Positions 51,362 through 60,253 of a stretch of 64,000 nucleotides of DNA are shown in pieces; position 1 is the first letter of the stretch, and each line of letters begins with the position of its first letter. The stretch covers positions 62,001 through 126,000 of the forward strand of contig JACRLB010000001.1 in the NCBI GenBank assembly GCA_016235445.1, read 5' to 3'. The stretch is from Chloroflexota bacterium (GTDB lineage Bacteria; Chloroflexota; Anaerolineae; Anaerolineales; Villigracilaceae). The notes beneath the pieces were generated by a model. It worked only from the letters and a program-made list of their open reading frames with translations, had not been told where the DNA came from and searched no databases. The position numbers and the translations under genes were made by a program.

Positions 51362-52234
51362 CTAGTAAGCAAAAGCAAGCGCTGGTTCCCCGGACACCAC
51401 TTCCTTGCCAATGCCCAGTTTTGCGGGTTTGATTCCGAGCGCCACGCCCATGAGTTGTGTGAAGTACATCACGGGGATGGAATACTGCGTGCCGAACTCA
51501 CGGTTGACCTGATTCTGATATACCTCCAGGTTGACATTGCACATCGGGCAGGTGGTCGCAATCACATCGGCCTTGCGATTCACGGCATCCTGAAGAAGGA
51601 TGTGAACCATATCCAATGCGGCTTTTCGATTCGTGACGATCAGGGAACCGCCACAGCAACGGGTCTTGGATGGATAATCCACCGCTTCCGCTCCCAAAGC
51701 CGACAGTAGGTTCTCAAAAAATTGAGGATTTTCTACGTTTTGGTTTTCCTTCCGCGGCCGCAAAAGCTGACAGCCATAATAGGGCGCAACGCGCAAACCT
51801 TTCAACGGATGGGTGACCTTTTTCCCAATTTCATCCAACCCCACATCCTCGATGAATACTTCGATGAGATGGCGTACCGTCATCGTTCCATTGATATGCA
51901 GGTTGTCTGCTTCGAGGGCATAGTTGATATGTTCAGCCAGGTCGGGGTCTTTTTTCAGGTAGGCATTCGTGAAATAAGCATTCTTGTAACAGGCGCTGCA
52001 CGGCGCAACGAAATCGCTGAGTCCGTCTTTTTCTGCCAGAGCCAGATTGCGGGCAACCAGTGTATGCGCCAGCAGTTCATCCACAGGGAAGTAGGCCGTC
52101 GCGCCACAGCAATTCCAATCCTTGATCTCCTTGAGTTCCACTCCCAATGTCTGCGCGACTTCAAGCGTCGAGAGGTTATAGCTCGTTGCCATGCTTTCAA
52201 GGGAACAGCCGGGATAATATGCATATTGCTTCAT
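51362..52234 (-). CDS. hdrB: Heterodisulfide reductase subunit B
   Basis: 290 aa. Two CCG motifs that hold the non-cubane [4Fe-4S] clusters: NCCGATAYF (Cys42-43) with CSACYKNAYF, and KTRCCGGSLIV (about residue 195) with CPMCNVNLEVYQ. In methanogens this is the CoM-S-S-CoB reducing site. No CoM/CoB synthesis is expected here, so the high-potential acceptor is unknown. Overlaps hdrC by 4 nt. Confidence 0.93.
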   Translation of the reverse strand: MKQYAYYPGCSLESMATSYNLSTLEVAQTLGVELKEIKDWNCCGATAYFPVDELLAHTLVARNLALAEKDGLSDFVAPCSACYKNAYFTNAYLKKDPDLAEHINYALEADNLHINGTMTVRHLIEVFIEDVGLDEIGKKVTHPLKGLRVAPYYGCQLLRPRKENQNVENPQFFENLLSALGAEAVDYPSKTRCCGGSLIVTNRKAALDMVHILLQDAVNRKADVIATTCPMCNVNLEVYQNQVNREFGTQYSIPVMYFTQLMGVALGIKPAKLGIGKEVVSGEPALAFAY

Positions 52235-52794
52235 GTCGGCTCTCCTATTGGGATGATTCTCCGCACCATGTTTCTGAATTTTTTCAATCCTTTGATCTTC
52301 TTTGGCAGAAGAGGCAGTCTTCCCTTCAACATCAACCCGGTGGCGGTCTGCATTTCTTGAACGAGACCGCGCGGCCCATTCTTGAAGATATAGGTGGGCG
52401 CAAGCAGAGGCTCATAGGACCTGCCGGAGTCCACGATCATCTTGACGAAACTCTGCGCGAATACGGGACCGATCAAACCCTCTTGATGCTCGCCCTTCCA
52501 CATGGAATAGCGTTTCAGGGCATACATCATGTCTGCGATGTCGATCCCGGCCGGACAGCGCACGGTGCAATGGTAGCAGGAGGCGCAAGACCAGAAGGTA
52601 TTGCTGGCCAGCACCTCATCCTTGTAGCCGGCGTTGATCAGCCCAATAATTGTCCGCGGCGTATGATCCATGAACTCAGCCGCCGGGCAGGTGCCTGAAC
52701 AAGTGCCGCATTGCAGGCAGTCTGTGATCGGGTTCCCGTGACTTGCGTACATCACGTTCGCGATTTCTTCGCTGAAAGACATTTCAATATCCAT
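52231..52794 (-). CDS. hdrC: Heterodisulfide reductase subunit C
   Basis: 187 aa from ATG 52794 (MDIEMSFSEEIANVMYASHG): the six codons before it are the SD (GGAGGAG). Two ferredoxin-like clusters CLQCGTCSGTCP and CASCYHCTVRCP carry electrons from HdrA to HdrB. Basic C-terminus (KKIKGLKKFRNMVRR). Follows the receiver gene by 14 nt. Confidence 0.92.
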   Translation of the reverse strand: MDIEMSFSEEIANVMYASHGNPITDCLQCGTCSGTCPAAEFMDHTPRTIIGLINAGYKDEVLASNTFWSCASCYHCTVRCPAGIDIADMMYALKRYSMWKGEHQEGLIGPVFAQSFVKMIVDSGRSYEPLLAPTYIFKNGPRGLVQEMQTATGLMLKGRLPLLPKKIKGLKKFRNMVRRIIPIGEPT

Positions 52795-52808
52795 GAATTC
52801 TCCTCCTT

Positions 52809-53228
52809 TCATCCTGGGACTTTCTGTTTTTTCTCTTCCGCCAGGGCCAGCAGTGAACTGACCTTTTCCAGCAGAAGTTTCGGCTCCACCGGTTTTTCAA
52901 CCAGTTCATCGGTCTCGACAAAGTGAGGATGAACGGATTGGCCGGGGAAGAGAAAAGCGATCTGTTCGCGCAGGCCGGTGATGATCAATACCGGCATCTC
53001 CTTGAGTTTCGGATCCTTTCTGATCTTGCGCGCCAAAGCGACGCCTTCCGCACCACGCCCCATCATGATGTCGAGCAGGAGCAGGTCGTAGCGCCCGGCC
53101 TGCAAAGCCTGAAACCCATCCTTGGGGTTGTGGGCCACGTCCACGCTGTAGTCTGCTTTCTCAAGAATGGACTTTATCCCTGCAACAAAATCAGGATCGT
53201 CGTCAATCATCATTATTTTGGTATTCAT
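52809..53228 (-). CDS. Single-domain response regulator (receiver)
   Basis: 139 aa. CheY-like: acidic pair IDDDPDF, phosphoacceptor Asp in DLLLLDIMMGRGAEGV (near residue 53), Thr in LIITGLR and Lys in LVEKPVEPK. No output domain, so it works by protein contact or as a phosphate relay. Directly upstream of hdrC and downstream of the two kinases, so it probably is their partner and may regulate or sense the Hdr complex. Confidence 0.88.
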   Translation of the reverse strand: MNTKIMMIDDDPDFVAGIKSILEKADYSVDVAHNPKDGFQALQAGRYDLLLLDIMMGRGAEGVALARKIRKDPKLKEMPVLIITGLREQIAFLFPGQSVHPHFVETDELVEKPVEPKLLLEKVSSLLALAEEKKQKVPG

Positions 53229-53269
53229 CGGATGTCTCCTTTAATCATGATTCCATATTCTCTACCGTT

Positions 53270-53369
53270 CGTCATTGCGAGCCGCCGCTCTTGTACTTCG
53301 GCGGCGAAGCAATCTCCATCGCGCGCGGGATTGCTTCGGGCAAAGAACAAGTGCGCCCTCGCAATGACG
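53270..53369. repeat. 100-bp palindromic element between the regulator genes
   Basis: Outer ends CGTCATTGCGA / TCGCAATGACG (11 bp, perfect) and inner GAAGCAATC / GATTGCTTC. It fills the gap between the receiver gene and the second kinase, inside the operon. Elements with these words (CGTCATTGCGAG...GAAGCAATC) are widespread in many bacterial genomes. Confidence 0.85.
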
Positions 53370-53385
53370 GAGCAAGGCAAGTAAT

Positions 53386-54495
53386 TCAAGCATGTTCAGG
53401 CACTTTCAACGCCGGGAGACGGATCGTAAACGTACTCCCTTTGCCCGGTTCACTTTCCACCGAGATTGCTCCATGATGCGCCTCGACGATGCGGCGTGTG
53501 ATGGCTAAACCGATGCCACTGCCTTTCTCGACAGCCTGACCGGACTTGCCGCTATAAAAATCATTGAAGATGTACGGCAGGTCTTCCTTGGATATGCCAA
53601 TACCGCTGTCAATGACGGATATCAAAACGTCGTTTTCGTCTTCTTCCACATTCAAGTGGATTTGGCTTCCGCTTCGTGAAAATTTGACCGCATTGTTGAG
53701 AAGATTTACCAGAGTTTCAACCAGCGTGCCTTCATCGCCATTGACAGGTTTTAGCGGCTCTGCGATGGATGGGACGATTTCAATATCCTTTCGTGTGGCA
53801 TGAGTCTGAACCGTTTCAACGGCTTTGGACACCACGGAGGCAATCGAAGTGGGCTGAAAGGTTTCCTGAATCTTGTTCACATCCACAGACAGCGCTCTCA
53901 GCCAGGTGAGGATCATTTTGATGAGATCGCCGATGCCGGTCTGCATCCGCTCGAAGCGATTCTTCTGTTCATCTGTGAGTTGATTCGACAATTCGTCCAC
54001 CAGCACAAACAGATTCTGCTGAACCGCGCCAAGCGGCGCTTTGAGTTCATGGGAAACGATTGCGGCAAATTGCTCGCGCAGCATCTCTTTCTCTTTGCGC
54101 AGGGTGACGGTCTCGAGGATCAATCTTCTCTTTTCCAGGCCTCGCCGCGCGATCAAACGCAGTTCATCCGGGGTGAAAGGCTTCGGGAGGAAATCGTAGG
54201 CGCCTTTCTTCATGGCTTCAACCGCCGAAGTGACGGTGGCATAACCGGTAATCACAATCGCCACCATGTTGGGGTCAAAATCATGGATTCCCTCGAGCAC
54301 TTCAAGCCCGGAGATGCCCGGCATTTTCAGGTCAACAAAGACCAGGTCGGGGATAAACTCCTTGAGCAGTTGCAGGCCCAAGGTCCCGTTTGAGGCGGTG
54401 ACGATTTGGATGTCGCCGCCCGCCAGAATCTGGGTGCATGAATCCAGGACTATTTCTTCATCATCAATGATGAGCAATTTCGATCTCTGGTTCAT
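53386..54495 (-). CDS. Receiver-histidine kinase hybrid protein
   Basis: 369 aa. N-terminal receiver with IDDEEIVLD and DLVFVDLKMPGISG (Asp near residue 55), K in FLPKPFTPD; then a short coiled linker, HisKA with AAIVSHELKAPLGAVQ (His near 149) and HATPase with LLNNAVKFS, VIDSGIGIS and GSGIGLAITRRI. No membrane segment, so cytosolic. A receiver in front of a kinase suggests that it takes phosphate from the kinase encoded just upstream, with which it overlaps by 32 nt. SD GAGGAA lies within that gene. Confidence 0.9.
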   Translation of the reverse strand: MNQRSKLLIIDDEEIVLDSCTQILAGGDIQIVTASNGTLGLQLLKEFIPDLVFVDLKMPGISGLEVLEGIHDFDPNMVAIVITGYATVTSAVEAMKKGAYDFLPKPFTPDELRLIARRGLEKRRLILETVTLRKEKEMLREQFAAIVSHELKAPLGAVQQNLFVLVDELSNQLTDEQKNRFERMQTGIGDLIKMILTWLRALSVDVNKIQETFQPTSIASVVSKAVETVQTHATRKDIEIVPSIAEPLKPVNGDEGTLVETLVNLLNNAVKFSRSGSQIHLNVEEDENDVLISVIDSGIGISKEDLPYIFNDFYSGKSGQAVEKGSGIGLAITRRIVEAHHGAISVESEPGKGSTFTIRLPALKVPEHA

Positions 54496-56464
54496 TCTCT
54501 GGTTCCTCCATGATCCCGTTCAACGGCAGTCGCACAACAAATGTGGTTCCTTTGCCAACCTCGCTTTCGACAGAAATGACGCCCTTGTGGCTTTTGATAA
54601 TTCCATAACTGATTGCCAGCCCCAACCCTGTTCCATGCCCGATATCCTTTGTGGTGAAAAAAGGCTCGAATAATTTATTCATATTCTCTTCGCTGATGCC
54701 GTGACCCGTGTCGGTGAATTCCACTTCAACAACCCTGTCGTCCGGGTCGAGGCGGGTCGCGAGGGTCAGTTTTCCGCCATCGTTCATCGCTTCGGCGGCG
54801 TTGATGATCAGATTCATGAAGACGCGCTCGATCTGCGAATGGTCAATCACAACCAGGGGCAGGTTATCCTGATAGTTTTCAACGATCTCGATGTTGTGGA
54901 AGGCGGCCTGATTTTCCATGAGCGAGATACATCCCCGCATAATGGCGTTGATATTGCCCAGGGTTTTCTCCGGCTCTCTCTGGCGCGAAAAATCCAGCAA
55001 ACCGCGAATGATTTCCTTGCAGCGATCAGCCTGCCCGGCGATTTTTTCCATTGAGATTCTCGTTGAATCATCGCAGGGACCTTTTTCAAGGAGCAGGTGA
55101 GAATAGGTGACGATACCCGTCAGCGGATTATTCAATTCGTGCGCCACGTTCGCCGCCAACTGACCGACAATTGCCAGCTTTTCAGACTCCATGATCTTTT
55201 TCGTGGCGAACTCCTTCAATTGCTCATCCCTCTTCTTCAATGCCCGCGCCATGGCATTGAAAGAACTCGCCAGGTATTCCATTTCATCGCCGCTTCTGAT
55301 ATCCACCCGCGCATCCAGATTGCCCTCGGCTAATGCCCTGGAGGTGGAAACCAGTTTACGGATCGGGATCAAGATTTGCAGGGAGATAAGATAGGAAACC
55401 GCCAGGGTAATCAGCACTCCAAGGAGCGTAATGGTCAGGAAGGTGTATACGGTTTGCTGTCTGATGTCAATATATTTTTTCTCCAGCACGCCGACATACA
55501 AAATGCCAATCACTTTGTCATTGATGTCTTTGATGGGTTCATAGGCTGTGATGTACCAGTCGTTCACTACGTACGCGCGTCCGATCCATTGCTTCCCCTG
55601 AATGAAGACCTGGTTGTATACATCCTCCGCAATGCGCGTGCCGGTTGCCCTCGAGCCATCCTCGTTTGGCACATTGGTCGAGATGCGGACGTCGTCTTCG
55701 AAGATCGTTGCCGTGCCGATGTCCTTGCCCTCATACTCCACATCATGATAGACGGTTTGTTTTATCTTATCTACGACTTCATGGTTTCTGTTTAGCAGGA
55801 TTCCGCCGTACAACACGCCAACCAAATGATGCTGAGAGTCAAAAACGGGGCTGGCGGCTTTCAACATCATGCCAGCCGTCTGTTCAGTCTCCGCTCTGTA
55901 ACGCGCGTGAGGCGTATCAATGAATTTGAAATATGCCTGTTCAGCCAAAATAGGCGACTCCATCATCAAGTCATTCTCAGAGACGAGGGTCGTCGAGGAA
56001 AGCGATTTCATTTTTTGGATGACCATTGCAACCAGCGGATCGTGACTCTGATTGTCGCCAATCACGCCAGGGTTGCTCGTGCGCAGGAGCACGTTGCCGT
56101 GCTGGTCGGTGAGCGTCAAGACATCGAGTCCTTCATCCTCTTTTACCCTTGTCAATTCGGCAGTGACCTGCTCGCTGTTCCCGGAAAAATAAGCGTCCAT
56201 CAAAAAGAACCTGTCGGCTGTCAGGTGAACGACGGTATCTATATGAGCCAGTTTGCTCAAATAGATTTCACGTCCCGTATTCAAATCGTTGCGCACCTTC
56301 TCCTGCGCTTCCGCGACGATGCGGTCGCTGATGATGCGGACTCCGAAGACCATAAAGACAACACTGATGATGGCAATCACCAGCAACAGACTCAGGATCA
56401 CCTTGACCGTGATCGGCATGGTCATGCCGTGCCTGCGTTGCAATGGTCTAAAAAAATCTTTCAT
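54464..56464 (-). CDS. Membrane sensor histidine kinase (Cache-HAMP-HisKA-HATPase)
   Basis: 666 aa from ATG 56464 (MKDFFRPLQRRHG); the longer frame lacks an SD. TM1 at residues about 18-41 (VKVILSLLLVIAIISVVFMV), an outer Cache-type region of about 260 residues (YEGKDIGTATIFEDDVRIST, GRAYVVNDWYITAYEPIKD), TM2 (FLTITLLGVLITLAVSYLIS), HAMP, HisKA AANVAHELNNPLTGI, and HATPase NLIINAAEAM, DTGHGISEE, GTGLGLAISYGI. Cache domains bind small metabolites. It probably senses an external compound and controls the energy cluster in which it lies. Confidence 0.92.
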   Translation of the reverse strand: MKDFFRPLQRRHGMTMPITVKVILSLLLVIAIISVVFMVFGVRIISDRIVAEAQEKVRNDLNTGREIYLSKLAHIDTVVHLTADRFFLMDAYFSGNSEQVTAELTRVKEDEGLDVLTLTDQHGNVLLRTSNPGVIGDNQSHDPLVAMVIQKMKSLSSTTLVSENDLMMESPILAEQAYFKFIDTPHARYRAETEQTAGMMLKAASPVFDSQHHLVGVLYGGILLNRNHEVVDKIKQTVYHDVEYEGKDIGTATIFEDDVRISTNVPNEDGSRATGTRIAEDVYNQVFIQGKQWIGRAYVVNDWYITAYEPIKDINDKVIGILYVGVLEKKYIDIRQQTVYTFLTITLLGVLITLAVSYLISLQILIPIRKLVSTSRALAEGNLDARVDIRSGDEMEYLASSFNAMARALKKRDEQLKEFATKKIMESEKLAIVGQLAANVAHELNNPLTGIVTYSHLLLEKGPCDDSTRISMEKIAGQADRCKEIIRGLLDFSRQREPEKTLGNINAIMRGCISLMENQAAFHNIEIVENYQDNLPLVVIDHSQIERVFMNLIINAAEAMNDGGKLTLATRLDPDDRVVEVEFTDTGHGISEENMNKLFEPFFTTKDIGHGTGLGLAISYGIIKSHKGVISVESEVGKGTTFVVRLPLNGIMEEPENEPEIEIAHH

Positions 56465-56481
56465 GGATGACCTTCGATAAT

Positions 56482-58485
56482 TTACATTTGCTCGCGGACA
56501 GTCTCTTTGCATAACTCTAAAGCTTCGCTCACCAATTCAATTAAATCCTTGACAACGATCTTCCCTTCCAGCCCCGCAGTTTTGACAGCATCGCGGAACA
56601 TGACCAAATCTTTTGGACAAGTCGTCACCAATGTGGATATGCCTGACATTCCAGCCGCTTCTCTGACGCGGCTTTCCGCGGGTCTCTCTTTAACTTCGGG
56701 TTGTTCCTCCATCCAAATTTTTCCGCCGCCCGCGCCACAGCAAAAAGCCCTGTCGCCGTGACGTGGCATCTCGATCAGCTCACAGCCGAGGGCGCGGATG
56801 ACGCGGCGCGGCGCATCGTAAATTCCGTTGTAACGTCCCAGATAACACGGGTCGTGATAGGTAACTTTGTAACCCAGCTTTTTATTGAATTGCAGTTTGC
56901 CTGATGCGATCAACTGATCGAGCAACTCGGTGTAATGCAGAACGGCATGATGATTTCCGTTTGCAGGATATTCATTTTTGAGCGTGTTGTAGGTGTGCGG
57001 GTCGGTGGTGATGATGGTGTTGTATTTGCATTTGTCCATCGCCGCGCTGTTCTTCTCTGCCAGCGACTCGAACAATCCTTCTTCACCCACGCGGCGGATG
57101 TCGTTGCCCGCGTTGCGTTCGGCATCGTACAGGATGCCAAAATCAAGGTCAGCTTTCTGGAACACTTGCGCCGTCTTGCGCGTGATGTCGGAAAACATAA
57201 CGTGATACGAAGCATAGTCGCCGACGAACCACAGATACTCGACCGCTTCCTTGCGCGCATCCTTGATGACAGGCTGGATGGGCTGTGTCCATTTCGCCCG
57301 CATCCGTTCAGACTGACCGAACGAGTTGCCATAGCGTCCGAGATTTGCCAGAGTCTTTTGCAACAGCGCGTCCACCTCGCCTTCGTTGACAAGGTAGCGG
57401 CGCATGTCAACGATCAGCGGAATGCGCTCGATAAACAGCGGACATTCCTGATCGCAGGCGTAGCAGGTTGTGCAAGCCCACAGCGTAGACGGAGCTACAG
57501 CATCGCCGATCAGTGATCGGGTCGGGAGAGAGGCGGAAGAGTAATCCTTCAAATGATCGCGCAGACTCATCATCAGCAGTTTGGGTGAGAGAGGTTCTCC
57601 GCTTGCAAAGGCAGGGCACATATCCTGGCAACGCCCGCATTCGGTGCAGGTGTAGAAATCCAGCATCTGCCGCCAGCGGAATTGCTCCACTTGCTTGACG
57701 CCGACCTGACCCTCGAATTCCGGCGCGGCGGGCAATCGTCCGCGCGGCTCGAGGTTGCGCAACAGGATAGCGGGAATCGAAGTGACGATATGAAAATGTT
57801 TGCCTTCGGGCAGTTCAGTCAGGAACAGCAACACAACGCCCAGATGAATCCAATACGCGGTTTCTTCGATGATCGTTTGGGTTGCGGGGTTGAGTCCGGC
57901 GAAGAGTCCACCGATGAGGGTAGAGACCGGCCTGTAACGCTGAAGCAGGTCATCGTTAAGATTGATGCGGATGCCATTCGTCACAGCCAGCGTGAGCATA
58001 ATGGTGAAGATGAACATCAGCACCATCAAGCCCTGGCTTTTGTGACTGCCCTTGTATCGTTCGGGGTTGACAATTAAACGCAGATATAAATCATAGAGGA
58101 TCGCGAGCGCGACACACAAAATGAATAAGTCCTGGAGCAATGCCAGCGGTCCGAAATTTCCGATCAGCGGTAGAACAAAGTGAGGGTTGGTGTAAGCCAG
58201 CAACCCTTCAAGAATGGCTTGCAGGATGGTCAGCGAAAGAGTTAGGAATCCCCAAAAGACGAAGAAGTGCGCGATGCCCGGCGCTTTGAAGCGGAACAGG
58301 CGAAGTTGTGCGGCAACATAGACAATCAGTCCCTTGATGCGCTCGCCCCATCCCCCAAAAGCAGGCGTGGATTGTCCGCGCCGCAGTCCCTGCAACGCGA
58401 GATAACACCGCCAGCCAAAGACACCAAAAGAAGCCAGCAGGGCAATCAACACCAGAATGGACTTGACCGCATCGTACGGCATCAT
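56482..58485 (-). CDS. FadF-like membrane Fe-S oxidoreductase (NarI-type cytochrome b + HdrD-type)
   Basis: 667 aa. N-terminal part with about six membrane segments like NarI/DsrM cytochrome b (histidines in APGIAHFFVFWGFL and AYWIHLGVVLLFL), then ferredoxin clusters CTECGRCQDMCP and CTTCYACDQECP, and a CCG domain YHDPCYLGRYNGIYDAPRR with DRAFCCGAGGGKIW. Its first CCG half has lost the cysteines (AGNDIRRVGEEGLFES). Proteins like this pass electrons from Etf to the quinone pool (EtfAB:quinone oxidoreductase). Overlaps etfA by 4 nt. Confidence 0.88.
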   Translation of the reverse strand: MMPYDAVKSILVLIALLASFGVFGWRCYLALQGLRRGQSTPAFGGWGERIKGLIVYVAAQLRLFRFKAPGIAHFFVFWGFLTLSLTILQAILEGLLAYTNPHFVLPLIGNFGPLALLQDLFILCVALAILYDLYLRLIVNPERYKGSHKSQGLMVLMFIFTIMLTLAVTNGIRINLNDDLLQRYRPVSTLIGGLFAGLNPATQTIIEETAYWIHLGVVLLFLTELPEGKHFHIVTSIPAILLRNLEPRGRLPAAPEFEGQVGVKQVEQFRWRQMLDFYTCTECGRCQDMCPAFASGEPLSPKLLMMSLRDHLKDYSSASLPTRSLIGDAVAPSTLWACTTCYACDQECPLFIERIPLIVDMRRYLVNEGEVDALLQKTLANLGRYGNSFGQSERMRAKWTQPIQPVIKDARKEAVEYLWFVGDYASYHVMFSDITRKTAQVFQKADLDFGILYDAERNAGNDIRRVGEEGLFESLAEKNSAAMDKCKYNTIITTDPHTYNTLKNEYPANGNHHAVLHYTELLDQLIASGKLQFNKKLGYKVTYHDPCYLGRYNGIYDAPRRVIRALGCELIEMPRHGDRAFCCGAGGGKIWMEEQPEVKERPAESRVREAAGMSGISTLVTTCPKDLVMFRDAVKTAGLEGKIVVKDLIELVSEALELCKETVREQM

Positions 58486-59450
58486 CTTATCCCTTGGGTT
58501 TCCTTCACCTTCGCAATCAACACTTCAAAGAGGTCGAACATATCAATGACAGCGCCATAACGGGCAATGTCGAAGATCGGCGCGGCGGGGTCGGTGTTGA
58601 TGGCAATGATCATTTCACTACCCATAATCGCTTCGGCATGTTCGGGCGCGCCGCTGATGCCCAGCGTAAGATAAACCTTGGGCTTGACCGTCTTGCCCGA
58701 TTTCCCCACCAGCCGCGAAGTTGGCATCCAGCCCTGATCCACGACCGGGCGCGAAGCGGATACCACGCCCCCTAATGCCTTCGCCAATTCTTCCGCCAGT
58801 TCAAGATTGTCCTGAGTTTGGATTCCGCGCCCCACCGAGACCAGGATCGGCTCCTTGGAAATATCCACATCACCGGCTTCCGCTTCGATATATTGCTTCA
58901 AGGTGACGCGCAGATCATCGAGGGCTGGCGCATCCATTTTGATGATTTCTGGCGTTTTGCCGCTTTGACCCTCTTCCGGCTTATAGCCGCCGGGGATCAT
59001 GGTCAACAAAGTAGTTACCTCAGGCAAGTCGCTTTCAACCATGATCTTGCCGCCGCAAATTTGGCTGATCGGTCTGCCGTCCGCGCTGAAACGCTGACAC
59101 GAACTGATCAGCGGCAGGTTCAAGCGGGCAGATAAAACACCGGACAAATCCGCGCCGATGGATGAACTCGCAAATAAAACTGCGCGCGGTTCTTTCTCAG
59201 CAATCAAACCAGCCAGCGTTTTTTGATAGGCATCTGAAGTGAATTCAGCGAGCGCGGGATGATCCACAACCAATACTTTATCGGCGGACATATTATTGAC
59301 AAGGCTCTGCACGTTATGCCCCAACAACACAGCGACAACTTCCCCGCCAGTCTTTTGGGCTAAAGCGCGCGCGCCCCCCAGCATGATGTAGGAAATATCC
59401 GCCGCCTGACCCCGCAGATGCTCAATGACCACGTAAATATCCTGGTTCAT
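58482..59450 (-). CDS. etfA: Electron transfer flavoprotein alpha subunit
   Basis: 322 aa from ATG 59450 (MNQDIYVVIEHLRGQAADIS). Typical EtfA: SADKVLVVDHPALAEF, LFASSSIGADLSGVLSARLN, and the FAD-binding C-terminal half LVSVGRGIQTQDNLELAEEL, SRPVVDQGWMPTSRLVGKSG, YLTLGISGAPEHAEAI, ININTDPAAPIFD-like IAINTDPAAPIFDIARYG. With EtfB it carries electrons from acyl-CoA dehydrogenases or bifurcating enzymes. Confidence 0.93.
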   Translation of the reverse strand: MNQDIYVVIEHLRGQAADISYIMLGGARALAQKTGGEVVAVLLGHNVQSLVNNMSADKVLVVDHPALAEFTSDAYQKTLAGLIAEKEPRAVLFASSSIGADLSGVLSARLNLPLISSCQRFSADGRPISQICGGKIMVESDLPEVTTLLTMIPGGYKPEEGQSGKTPEIIKMDAPALDDLRVTLKQYIEAEAGDVDISKEPILVSVGRGIQTQDNLELAEELAKALGGVVSASRPVVDQGWMPTSRLVGKSGKTVKPKVYLTLGISGAPEHAEAIMGSEMIIAINTDPAAPIFDIARYGAVIDMFDLFEVLIAKVKETQGIR

Positions 59451-59463
59451 TATGCGCCTCCTC

Positions 59464-60228
59464 TCACAGCACGCCGATTTCTTTGAAGATATCAAGGAGT
59501 CTTGTGGTGACTTCTTCTGCGCTCCCTTCGATCATTTCGGCTCTCGTCCCCGCCTCTGGCTTGAACATGCGGCGAATCGTCGAGCCGCCGCTGAGGTCTG
59601 ATTCAGCCAATGTCCGCACTTCGATGGTTGCCGTCTTCATTGCCTGCCGCACCTTGGCGACGGCAATGTAACGCGGAGGTTGCTCTGCCGCTTGAATGCC
59701 AAGGACAGCCGGCAATTTGATTTCCATCTCGGCGACCAACCCGCCGGGGTATTCTTTGCGCGTTATCACTTTTCCATCCGCTACTTTCACACCGGACACA
59801 TAGCCAACGTAAGGCATGTCCAAATATTCAGCCAGCAAAGGTCCGAGTGACCCGTCCAGGTCGGTATTGGCTTGCACGCCCGTCAGGATCAAATCTGGTT
59901 GAAGTTCTTTCAAGGCTGAGGTAACCGCCCGCGCCATGGCATGATTATTCGCCTTCCCCTGAAAATCACCCGTGAGTTTGATTAACCGATCCGCGCCTTT
60001 GGATGCGGCGGTATAAAGCACATCTTCCACCCCCTCGATATCCGGGCCGAGGATACTTACCTGCGCCCCGCCGCGTTCTTTCAGCAAAATAGCCTGCTCG
60101 ATGGCATGGTCATCGAACTCATTGATGATCAGGCGCAGAAAATCCATATTCAAGGCTGTTCCGTTCCCGTCAATTTCGAGTTCTTCCACCAGGTCGGGAA
60201 CAAGTTTGAAGAGGGCAACGATGTTCAT
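59464..60228 (-). CDS. etfB: Electron transfer flavoprotein beta subunit
   Basis: 254 aa. MNIVALFKLVPDLVEELEID, INEFDDHAIEQAILLKE, LTGVQANTDLDGSLGPLLAE (the region that in NAD-linked bifurcating Etfs holds the second flavin, in others AMP), and YVGYVSGVK. 26 nt after the HdrD-like gene and 13 nt before etfA, so one unit. Whether it bifurcates cannot be told by eye. Confidence 0.92.
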   Translation of the reverse strand: MNIVALFKLVPDLVEELEIDGNGTALNMDFLRLIINEFDDHAIEQAILLKERGGAQVSILGPDIEGVEDVLYTAASKGADRLIKLTGDFQGKANNHAMARAVTSALKELQPDLILTGVQANTDLDGSLGPLLAEYLDMPYVGYVSGVKVADGKVITRKEYPGGLVAEMEIKLPAVLGIQAAEQPPRYIAVAKVRQAMKTATIEVRTLAESDLSGGSTIRRMFKPEAGTRAEMIEGSAEEVTTRLLDIFKEIGVL

Positions 60229-60253
60229 GTGTTACCTCCGCTTCTTGATCGTA

